From positions 1 to 8,283 of the forward strand of contig MDLB01000039.1 of assembly GCA_001730085.1 (NCBI GenBank): DNA of 8,283 bases. The letters are read 5' to 3'. Under the pieces are notes generated by a model. The model had not been told where the DNA came from, searched no databases, and was given only the letters and a program-made list of their open reading frames with translations. Shown piece after piece: positions 1-6,900 of the stretch (position 1 is the first letter of the stretch; each line of letters opens with the position of its first letter). The translations under genes and the position numbers were made by a program. The stretch is from PVC group bacterium (ex Bugula neritina AB1) (GTDB taxonomy: Bacteria; GCA-001730085).

Positions 1-135
1 GGCTACAGTGCAAACGCTGACCGTAATGCGGGGCGTAATATCTTAGAGGCAGGGCATGCCTTGTTAGCTTGTGGAGAAAATCCGTTAGGAATTTCTATGA
101 AGCAAGAACCCCTAGTTGCTAAAAAAATAGCTTAG
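1..135 (+). CDS. tnpB: IS200/IS605-family OrfB (TnpB-like) protein, C-terminal fragment
   Basis: Reading frame 1 is open from the first base to TAG at 133-135 and gives 44 residues; the N-terminus lies outside the window. The peptide begins [20 protein letters not shown] and continues ACGENPLG and MKQEP. This is the conserved end of OrfB/TnpB proteins of IS605, IS607 and IS1341-type elements. The Asp of NADRNAGRN (residue 7 here) matches the last acidic residue of the RuvC-like nuclease site, and the leading GYS would directly follow the second CxxC pair of the zinc ribbon. TnpB proteins are RNA-guided DNA nucleases that help their element persist. The element's right end follows at once (148-178), which supports an IS identity. 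Whether the full gene is intact cannot be judged from here. Confidence 0.88.
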   Translation, partial: GYSANADRNAGRNILEAGHALLACGENPLGISMKQEPLVAKKIA

Positions 136-147
136 TAAATCTAGGAA

Positions 148-178
148 TCACCTTCCTTTAGGTAGGTGAGGATGTCAA
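148..178 (+). mobile_element. Right end of the IS200/IS605-type element: hairpin plus TCAA cleavage motif
   Basis: Thirteen bases after the tnpB stop lies an imperfect hairpin. TCACCT (148-153) pairs with AGGTGA (164-169), and the top is CCTTTAGG. It is followed by GGATGTCAA, ending at 178. A subterminal hairpin with a CCTTTAGG-like apex and a GATGTCAA terminus is the usual right end of OrfB-type IS605/IS1341 elements, where TCAA is the cleavage tetranucleotide of IS608-like members. I place the element boundary just after 178. In TnpB systems the same strand over the end of the gene and this hairpin serves as the scaffold of the omega (guide) RNA. Confidence 0.75.
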
Positions 179-281
179 TAAAGTTAAAAATAGATAAGAG
201 ATTGTACATTAGTTTTGTGTTGGAAAAAAGTCTGTAGTTAACAAAAAATTTTGTAAATAAAGAAAGCTTTTGAGAATAATT

Positions 282-310
282 TTGGCAACTACGCTAAAAT
301 ATTCTATTTA
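282..310 (+). promoter_or_regulatory. Weak candidate promoter for the dehydrogenase
   Basis: TTGGCA (282-287) is followed, after 17 bases, by TATTTA (305-310), a poor -10 match. The alternative TTGAGA (270-275) with TAAAAT (295-300) has a better -10 but a 19-base spacer. One of these probably drives the gene starting at 357, because the preceding IS element ends at 178 and nothing else lies between. The choice is uncertain. Confidence 0.28.
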
Positions 311-342
311 TTTTATAAGGTTTTCTATCAGTTGTAAAAGTT

Positions 343-348
343 AAGGAG
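343..348 (+). promoter_or_regulatory. Ribosome binding site of the dehydrogenase (decides the start)
   Basis: AAGGAG sits 8 bases before ATG at 357 and only 5 bases before the in-frame TTG at 354. The spacing favours ATG 357 as the start. It is the only clear Shine-Dalgarno sequence ahead of the three complete genes in this window. Confidence 0.7.
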
Positions 349-356
349 ATGTTTTG

Positions 357-1109
357 ATGTCTGTGGTCCTTATTTTAGGAGCAAAGTCTGATATAGCACA
401 AGCATGTGCTTTGACTTTTTTAAAGAAGAATTATTCTCTCATTTTAGCTGCTCGAAAAGTGGAAAGATTGAAGGAGTGGCAAAAAGATATGGCTTCCCAA
501 TATGATGGCACGATTGATCTTGTTGAGTTTGATGCTTGTGACTTTGAAAGCCATAGAGAAACCTATAGATCTTTGCCTAAAAAGCCTGATATTGCTCTCA
601 TTTGCTTTGGATATCTCGGTTATTACTCGGATTGCACAGAAGATTTTAGTGAGTCCAAAAGGATCATAGAGGTTAATTTTACAGGAGCCGTTTCTATTTG
701 TAATATCATTGCTCATGACTTTAAACAAAGAGATAAAGTCACAACGATCATAGGAGTTAGTTCTGTAGCCGGAGACCGCGGTCGTAAAGGTAACTATATT
801 TATGGTTCCACAAAAGCTGCTTTTCAGACCTACTTGAGTGGTTTGCGTCAACATCTTTTCCCTCATAATGTGCATGTGATAGATGTGCGACCTGGTTTTA
901 TTCAGACCCCAATGACAGCACATGTCAAAGCTCCGAGACTTCTCACATCTACTTCAGATGTTGTTGCGAAGGATATTTGGAAAGCTTTTGAGAGAAAAAA
1001 AGATGTTTTGTATACCCCATGGTTTTGGAAATATATTATGCTTATTGTTAAATCGATTCCGGGTTTTGTATTTAAAAGGATTCAATTGAACTATTTAAAA
1101 AAAAAATAA
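357..1109 (+). CDS. SDR family oxidoreductase (short-chain dehydrogenase, DprE2-like group)
   Basis: This is a 250-residue classical short-chain dehydrogenase, predicted cytosolic and NAD(P)-dependent. The N-terminal nucleotide-binding strand and loop read LILGAKSDIAQA (residues 5-16), a variant of the TGxxxGIG motif. AAR at 31-33 fits a preference for NADP(H), but this is inference. CFGYLG (83-88) takes the place of NNAG, and N107 is the structural Asn. The catalytic residues appear to be Ser135 or Ser136, Tyr149 and Lys153 (YGSTK), followed by the PG motif at 179-180. The stretches SSVAGDRGR, NYIYGSTKA and YLSGLR resemble the group annotated as decaprenylphospho-erythro-pentofuranosid-2-ulose 2-reductase (DprE2) in actinobacteria and as plain 'SDR' elsewhere. 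No DprE1 partner is visible, so the substrate is unknown; a polyprenyl- or sugar-linked ketone is only a guess. The C-terminal 30 residues are hydrophobic then basic (residues 225-250), suggesting membrane association. A run of ten A (1097-1106) forms the last Lys codons. ATG 357 is preferred over TTG 354 because of the RBS spacing. Confidence 0.9.
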   Translation: MSVVLILGAKSDIAQACALTFLKKNYSLILAARKVERLKEWQKDMASQYDGTIDLVEFDACDFESHRETYRSLPKKPDIALICFGYLGYYSDCTEDFSESKRIIEVNFTGAVSICNIIAHDFKQRDKVTTIIGVSSVAGDRGRKGNYIYGSTKAAFQTYLSGLRQHLFPHNVHVIDVRPGFIQTPMTAHVKAPRLLTSTSDVVAKDIWKAFERKKDVLYTPWFWKYIMLIVKSIPGFVFKRIQLNYLKKK

Positions 1110-1423
1110 CATTTTTCCAAAGAGTTTATATTAATTTGATACCGAAGTTTTCTAAAAATTTTCTATTCCCGAGGGGATATGGTTTTAAAAAAGTGAAATA
1201 GGAATAGCGATCCGTTTTAAACTGTCTGCATCGCTTATTCAGATCTTCTACCTATATATTATTGATTTGAATTTTATTTTATGGAAATGATTTTCTTTAG
1301 ATTATGTCTAAAATTTTCAAACAAAACTTCTATCTGTTCTTTATAAAAAGGTAATATTTATAGTTCGCATAAGATATTTTTTTTGAATAAAAGAAGAAGA
1401 GCGATGTTTTTAGGTAAAGCTTT
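1110..1423. other. Intergenic region between convergent genes, no convincing gene
   Basis: The dehydrogenase (+) and the 800-residue gene (-) end facing each other across 314 bases. I see no GC-rich hairpin followed by a T run for either gene, so transcription may end at weak signals or by another route. The stretch 1151-1190 resembles part of the neighbouring gene and is listed separately. A 41-codon open stretch without a start codon runs on the minus strand from 1251 to 1126. It reads EDLNKRCRQFKTDRYSYF near its beginning, looks protein-like, and may be the remains of a gene, but I do not recognise it. The rest is plain AT-rich sequence. Confidence 0.5.
1151..1190 (-). repeat. Degenerate copy of an internal segment of the 800-residue gene
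   Basis: The 15-mer CGAGGGGATATGGTT occurs at 1170-1184 and again at 1918-1932 inside the neighbouring gene. Similarity continues outward: both copies have TCTAAAA 12 or 9 bases to the left and TTTAAA shortly to the right. The difference to the left is exactly one codon. Read on the minus strand, the intergenic copy gives KPYPLGNRKFLE against NQPYPLEEKLLDL in the gene (residues 631-643). This fits a remnant of a duplicated or older version of the gene end, although the match is short. Confidence 0.4.
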
Positions 1424-3826
1424 TTAGGCAGAAGCGTCGGTTTTTTTTGCTTCCACTAAACTTTCTAAATGAGGCAAAATTATCCTTGGCCATGCATTGA
1501 AGGTATTTTCTGTAATTTCCTTGATAAGGCGAGTCAATTCATCCTTCGTAAAAATTCGTTGGCGAAGAGCATCTAAAATTTCCTTTTTCTTCTTTTCTAT
1601 TTTTTTTATGAAGGAATCGAAATCCCTTTTTTGATTATCAAGTTCTCTCAAAATCTTTTTCTTTTCTTTTTTCTTTTCTTTTTTCTTTTCTTTTATAGAT
1701 ACTTTAATATTACCATACATATGTTTTAAATAGATATAACCTGTTTCATATTCATTTATAATAATTTGAAGGTTTTGGCATTGTTTTTCCACGTTGAGTA
1801 AAGGTTTTTTAGATAGATCTTGTGGCAGCTCAATAAATTTTTTATAGAGATTTTTAAATTTGTTAAAATTTACATTGTGATCATCTCTTAATCTTTTCAA
1901 ATCTAAAAGTTTTTCTTCGAGGGGATATGGTTGATTTAAAGATTTCTGTGATTTTTGACTAATTCTAGCGGAATTTCTTGGCAAACTAACCTGTTGCCTT
2001 ATTGTAGGATCACTTGTTAAGTCAGATAGATCAGATTTTAACTCAGATAGATCATGTTTTAACTTAGATAGATCACTTGTTGACTCAGATAGATCACTTA
2101 TTGACAGATATAGATCACTTGTTGACTCAGATGGATCATGTTTTAACTTAGATAGATCACTTGTTGACTCAGATGGATCATGTTTTAACTTAGATAGATC
2201 ACTTTTTGAATCAGATAGATCATTTTTTGACTTAGCTAAATCACTTGTTAACTCATACGAATAACTTTTTAACTCAGATAGATCACATGCTGAATAAAAT
2301 AGATCATGTTTTGACTTAGATAGATTACTTGTTAACTCAGATAGATCATGTTTTGACTTAGATAGATCACTTTCGGCTTTGGAGATAGTTGAAAGGCTTC
2401 GGCTATCAAGTGGTGGGCTATCAACTCCTTCGCTATCAAGTGGTGGGCTATCAACTCCTTCGCTATCATTGGTAATTTCTGTGGCGTTAGTTTGCCCTGA
2501 TGGGTCATTTTGAGATTTGGGACCTATGGGCGCATGCCTTTTTTCTGTTGATGGAGCTTTTGATTTAGAATCTTCTTCTAATTTAGAAGTTTCTTCTGAT
2601 TTAGAATCTTTTGCTGATTTAGAGGGAGGAATAGAAGGAGTTTTTTTGACAAATTTGGTCAACCATATGAAATGAGGGATGCAAGTTATGAGTATGAAAA
2701 ATGACATTGTGCCTAAAAAAGATGCCCAAATAACATTAGAAGCAGAAGGGATAGCCAATATGACCATGCAAGTGATCAATATGAAGATAGAAATATGTAA
2801 AACGGTCAATGCTACTAAGTGAGATTTACCTGTTCGTAATGACCCTTCAGGTAATCCTTTGCTATTTTGAAAGTTAAGTTGCCCTCGTAAAGCAAAGAAA
2901 AGGATATTATAAAGAATATAACCTAAAAGAGAAATACCTAGGAATAGATAGGAAAATAAATGGGGAATGGGAACTATTGAAAAACAGGTCATAGTTGCTA
3001 AGACAAAAAATACTAGAGAGAAGAGCTCAAGGGCAAAGATTGTTATAGGATGAAAAAAGACATGTTTTGCCCCAGATTTATGAGTTAAAGTTTCATTAGA
3101 ATCAGATTTTTTTTGAATACTTGTCTTTATAAACCAGATAACCGGGCCTATGCTGAGTAAAAATAATAACAAGGTTGCACTTGCTAAAATAGAAGAAAAA
3201 ACGATTTGATTAGCAACAGGTATTAAGTAAAAGAAAACTCCACTTGCCAAAAAGAATAGAAAAGATTCAAAAATCATAGCTCTAAAAAATGGTCGATAGT
3301 TATTCTTAATAACACTTTTGTATGTGGAGGAAGATGTCTCTTTCTTTCCTTGGTCTTCTAAGACAGCGTTTTCCCTGGCTATTTTTGATTCTTCCAGTTT
3401 TTGATTGGAATTGATGGTTTTTTTATCAAGAATAAAACTATGTTTAAAAGCAAAGAATAGAATATAGTTTACTGTGTGATATGAAATAACAATACTAAGA
3501 AATGAAAATGTTACAGTGAGAGGGATAGGTAATACATTCAAAATAGACAATGCGGACAAAGTTAATAGAGCCATAGATATGAGGCTTGCGGGTATTTTTA
3601 GCTGCGGAAGTAAGAAAAATCGTGCGACTTTATTCGCAGATGAAGAGCTATGTTTCTCAGTTCTGAGACTAGCGTGTTCTGAATCAATTTCCTCTGTTGA
3701 TAGAGAAGGGGATAAAGTGACTTTCTCTTCGGATGCATGAGATGTAGGAGCTAGTCCCCAAGAGAAATCAAGAAGAAGTGATACAAAAAAAAACTGTGTT
3801 AGGATTAAGGTGAAAATTTTATTCAT
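1424..3826 (-). CDS. Inc-like multi-hairpin membrane protein with heptad repeats and coiled-coil tail (800 aa)
   Basis: I do not recognise a named family. Residues 1-24 form a hydrophobic signal-like segment, with a possible signal peptidase site after S-H-A (29-31). Four two-helix hairpins with very short turns follow at about 78-126, 182-232, 262-313 and 336-392. Hairpins 1 and 3 share a PIP turn and an ILFFA-F/L-K/R end, while 2 and 4 share an IP turn and a PxxIW or PHFIW end, so an A-B pair has been duplicated. The tail has a Ser/Lys/Glu-rich stretch (400-450), two copies of DSEGVDSPPL (454-473), 17 seven-residue repeats (486-604) and a charged helix (635-770) containing KEKK repeats. Bilobed hydrophobic hairpins with coiled-coil tails are typical of chlamydial Inc proteins, which are exported by type III secretion into the inclusion membrane. 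Four hairpins and a Sec-like N-terminus are unusual for that group. ATG 3826 is the only suitable start. Its SD-like sequence (GGAA, 3837-3840) is weak, but a consensus promoter lies just upstream. The Inc assignment is inference; an envelope protein is the alternative. Confidence 0.85.
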   Translation of the reverse strand: MNKIFTLILTQFFFVSLLLDFSWGLAPTSHASEEKVTLSPSLSTEEIDSEHASLRTEKHSSSSANKVARFFLLPQLKIPASLISMALLTLSALSILNVLPIPLTVTFSFLSIVISYHTVNYILFFAFKHSFILDKKTINSNQKLEESKIARENAVLEDQGKKETSSSTYKSVIKNNYRPFFRAMIFESFLFFLASGVFFYLIPVANQIVFSSILASATLLLFLLSIGPVIWFIKTSIQKKSDSNETLTHKSGAKHVFFHPITIFALELFSLVFFVLATMTCFSIVPIPHLFSYLFLGISLLGYILYNILFFALRGQLNFQNSKGLPEGSLRTGKSHLVALTVLHISIFILITCMVILAIPSASNVIWASFLGTMSFFILITCIPHFIWLTKFVKKTPSIPPSKSAKDSKSEETSKLEEDSKSKAPSTEKRHAPIGPKSQNDPSGQTNATEITNDSEGVDSPPLDSEGVDSPPLDSRSLSTISKAESDLSKSKHDLSELTSNLSKSKHDLFYSACDLSELKSYSYELTSDLAKSKNDLSDSKSDLSKLKHDPSESTSDLSKLKHDPSESTSDLYLSISDLSESTSDLSKLKHDLSELKSDLSDLTSDPTIRQQVSLPRNSARISQKSQKSLNQPYPLEEKLLDLKRLRDDHNVNFNKFKNLYKKFIELPQDLSKKPLLNVEKQCQNLQIIINEYETGYIYLKHMYGNIKVSIKEKKKEKKKEKKKILRELDNQKRDFDSFIKKIEKKKKEILDALRQRIFTKDELTRLIKEITENTFNAWPRIILPHLESLVEAKKTDASA
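1661..1694 (-). repeat. 12-bp tandem repeat coding KEKK
   Basis: On the plus strand the unit CTTTTCTTTTTT repeats nearly three times (1661-1672, 1673-1684, then a shortened copy). On the coding strand this gives KEKK units at residues 712-724 of the 800-residue protein, within its charged helical region. The purine/pyrimidine-pure tract is prone to slippage, and loss or gain of a unit keeps the frame. Confidence 0.75.
2015..2371 (-). repeat. Seventeen 21-bp tandem repeats coding a seven-residue motif
   Basis: Residues 486-604 of the 800-residue protein divide without gaps into 17 seven-residue units of consensus (S/H)-D-L-S-x-(L/S)-(K/T). SDLSKLK and HDLSELT are typical copies. In DNA the unit is 21 bases; on the plus strand it shows as GATAGATCA followed by variable bases ending in TTAGA or TCA. 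A 42-bp double unit (SDLSKLKHDPSEST) occurs twice in a row at residues 542-569, a sign of recent expansion. Leu at positions 3 and 6 gives the 3-4 spacing of a coiled coil, although position 6 is often Ser and two units carry Pro. Confidence 0.93.
2403..2468 (-). repeat. 30-bp direct tandem repeat (2.2 copies) coding DSEGVDSPPL
   Basis: The 30-bp unit beginning CTATCAAGTGGTGGGCTATC occupies 2403-2432 and 2433-2462 identically, and six bases of a third copy follow. It encodes DSEGVDSPPL twice (residues 454-473). Perfect identity means recent duplication, probably by slippage. It is noticeably more GC-rich than the surrounding gene. Confidence 0.93.
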
Positions 3827-3870
3827 AGCTAATTAATTCCAAAAATTTAAATTTAAAAATAATTAAATGT

Positions 3871-3899
3871 ATTATAATGTATTTAATACGGAATGTCAA
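3871..3899 (-). promoter_or_regulatory. Consensus sigma-70-type promoter of the 800-residue gene
   Basis: On the minus strand TTGACA (3899-3894) and TATAAT (3876-3871) are separated by exactly 17 bases (3893-3877). Both hexamers and the spacer are ideal. Transcription would begin near 3864, giving a leader of about 38 bases before ATG 3826. The upstream side is A/T-rich and could act as an UP element. An inverted repeat, GTATTA (3869-3874) with TAATAC (3884-3889), spans the -10 and part of the spacer and could be an operator. Confidence 0.85.
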
Positions 3900-3995
3900 G
3901 AAAATATTTTTTAGATCTTTAATATATTTATTAAATTCTTTTTTTTTAATTAAATTATTATAAAAATGCATAAAATTGTTTTTAAAAAGAGTCTC

Positions 3996-6900
3996 TTAGC
4001 TTGCAGAATTTACTGTTGAAGAAGAGCTATTCAGTTTATTTATAATAGCAGTAATTTGAGTCTGGAATGCACTAGGTTCTGTATTTAGCAAGGTCTCTAC
4101 CGCCGTTGATTCTGCTCTTCGACTTTTTGGAATATTTAAGCCCTTTAAGTGATGTATGAGTGGCCACTCCGTTTGCTTCAGGTGTTGACAGTAACTTGAT
4201 AAACTTGCCATTAAGTCTGCCCAAGCAGTAGCACTTATCAAGAGATTTACAAAAATAAATCCTGCGAAATAGTAGGAGTGAACAATGGGAATAATCTGTT
4301 TATCGTCAGTTAGTGTAACCCATGGCTTCCTAGGGAAATGTTTTTTAAGAAGATATTGTGATAAAGAAACAGCTAGCAAATAAAGATGAAAATCTTTTTT
4401 ATCTTTAAATGAATTATAAAATACTTTTGAAACTTTAAAAGTATTACCTGAAATTTTAAAATCATAGTAATTAGTTTTAGTTTTATGGTTTGTCTGTAGT
4501 AAAGTTGTTTTTTTAGCTAATTTTTTTAGCTCAGAAATGATAGATTCTTTTGAGGGGGAAGTAATTAGTAATTGTTCTAATCTAGAGGAATGCTTTTCAA
4601 AAATCTCTTTGATAATGTTAGGTTTTGCAGGCTTTTTAATTAAAAACTTTGTACCTTGTGGTCGATGATGAGATTTTGATTGGTGGGTCAAGCTACTTGG
4701 ATCAATTTCTTGCTCTGAGCTTGGAGGTCTTTTATCTATATATATTGCTTGGTGGGTCAAGCTACTTGGATGAATTTCTTGCTCTGAGCTTGTAGTTAAG
4801 GTTATTACGGTAGTAGTATTTGACTTTGATGGTGAAGTGTTTGGTGCGTCTGTATGTTTGATCGGCGGTTGCAATGTGTCAGCAGGAGGAGCTGTGCGGC
4901 CGGAGCTGTATGTTTGAGCTAGTGTCGGTTGCTTTTTTAAATCTGGTTTTTTTGCGTTATCTTTTATGTCTTGATCTTCTCTAGTTTGATTTGATTTTCT
5001 TTTCTTTCTGCTCTTCCTGCTCTTCCTGCTCTTCTTTTTTAGATGTTTTGTTTGGGGAGGGGCTTGTTTGTCTGTTGCCTTTAAGGAGACCTCTACTGTA
5101 GGTGTCGCTGTTGTTGCTGAGGATTGAACTACATGTGCCCCTGTTGCGCTGGAGGATGTTTTTGCAGCAGGTGGTTCTATTGCCCCTGTTGCGCTGGAGG
5201 ATGTTTTTGCAACAGGTGTTTCTATTGCCCCTGTTGCGCTGGAGGATGTTTTTGCAACAGGTGTTTCTACTTTTTCTGAGGATTGAACGACATGTGCCCC
5301 TGTTGTGCTGAAGGATGTTTCTGCAACAGGTGACTCTGTTTCTTCGGAGGATTTAATTACAGTTAGATCTATGGGGGCTCCCTTTTTCTTTTTTTCTTTT
5401 TTACCTAGAGTTTTCATCCAATTCGTAAATCTTTTAAGCCTAGATTTATTATTATTTGTATTAGATGGATGGCTAAGAGATAGAGGCGGATTGATATCTG
5501 TTGATGAAATGAGATTCGATTCAAAAGGGTCTGTTCGAAGTGTAGATTCGAAGGGCTTTGAAGGAACGGCAGAAGTTGTGGGCGTTACTAGTGTTTTAAG
5601 TTGTGAATCGGCAGCAGGTGGTTGATTACTAGGTGCAGTTGCAGTCTGATTATTATTCAAAGTTGGATTGGCAGGTAGAGAAGAGGGTTTAATGTCAGGT
5701 AAAGGTACGCTTTCAACTTTAATAGTAGTAGAGTTATTAAGATCTGTAGTTATAGTCTCGGTCATGGTTCTTTCATTAATAGCGTTTTTTGTGGGCAAAG
5801 ATTTTGCTTTTTTCTTTTTGAAGTGAATGTATTTATAAAGAATGAAAGCTAAAGTGATAAAAGAAAAAAGACCGATGATCAAGATGGTCATTAAGTCTTT
5901 CAAAGGTATTATTTTTTCATTATAAAAATATATATTTAAAAAAGTATATATTATAGCAACTAGAATAATAGTTATCATTAGGAGCTTTATAAAAAAATTA
6001 TAATAATCTTTAGCTTTTATATATTTATATATAATAAAAAGAACGAAAAAAGATAAAAATAAAAGAAAAGAAAATGAAGATATTGAAAGTAAAATCAATC
6101 CTTTGATAATACTTGTTGCAGATAATGTTGGGAAGAATAAAAAAGTTACAATAAAAAATGTGACCAATAAAAGGATGAAAAATAAAAAGAAACTAGATAT
6201 AAATATTTTTACATCTAGTTTGTACCAGTTCTTTTTATCAAAGTCTAAGGATAGCTTTTGTTTAGCTTCTAGTAGTTCTTCATTTTTATCGATATTTATC
6301 ATTTTGTAATAAGAATATGTAAAGATATAAGTTAAAATAAAAATGGATAAAGATACGAATGTTATTATTAGAGCGATAGTAACGGGAAGGTTTATTTGGA
6401 AAATATTTTTTAAAACAAAAGCAATAAAAATAAAGAAAAAGAATATTAGAACAGTAGGTATAAAGCACTTAAAAAAGCGGAAATGGGAATAGGAAGTGGG
6501 TGGTAACTTTTTTTTCAAAGAGTCATATGATTCGGTAATAAAATAGGAGTCGGCTAACTCTTTGTCGAAATGATAAACAAGGAGAGTAGCAAACTCTGCA
6601 TCCATTCTACCGCTTATTTTGCTAGAGAGTGTTTGCTGATTTTGGGGAGTATATGCTGACTCTAAATGAGAGAAGGGGATAGATAGTTTCCATATATTAG
6701 TAGCTATTATTGCGTTTAGTTCATATCCATAGAGCTTGTATGCTTCTAAGAATGTATCGAATTCTTTAATCCCAAAGTTGCTAAGGTTCGTATCGATTTC
6801 AGTTTTATTTATAGAATGCTTTTTTAGAGGAATTGATAGCTTTTCAATGTCAATAGGCCAGATATATGCAAGAACGTTTAAAAGCTTTTCATAACATAAT

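Noticed and set aside
444-923. Minus-strand 159-codon frame opposite the dehydrogenase
   Set aside because: The sense strand has all the expected dehydrogenase motifs and an RBS; the antisense product resembles nothing I know.
2015-2371. CRISPR-like array suggested by regular short DNA repeats
   Set aside because: The repeats are contiguous 21-bp coding units in frame with the 800-residue gene, with no unique spacers between conserved repeats and no cas genes.
3516-3740. Plus-strand 74-codon frame opposite the start of the 800-residue gene
   Set aside because: It is antisense to a well-supported signal and membrane region, with no ribosome site or recognisable motif.
3980-3999. Possible terminator AAGAGACTCTTTTT after the 1275-residue gene (minus strand)
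   Set aside because: The inverted repeat has a one-base centre and a weak stem, so a stable hairpin is unlikely even though a T run follows.
5102-5625. Two plus-strand open frames opposite the repeat-rich tail of the 1275-residue gene
   Set aside because: They exist because the repeat has no stops on the opposite strand. The peptides (LLRWRMFLQQV repeated) are antisense translations of the 45-bp repeats, with no RBS or family resemblance.
6103-6468. Small frames on both strands within the AT-rich membrane part of the 1275-residue gene
   Set aside because: They are short shadows of the long reading frame with biased Phe/Tyr/Lys composition and no start signals.
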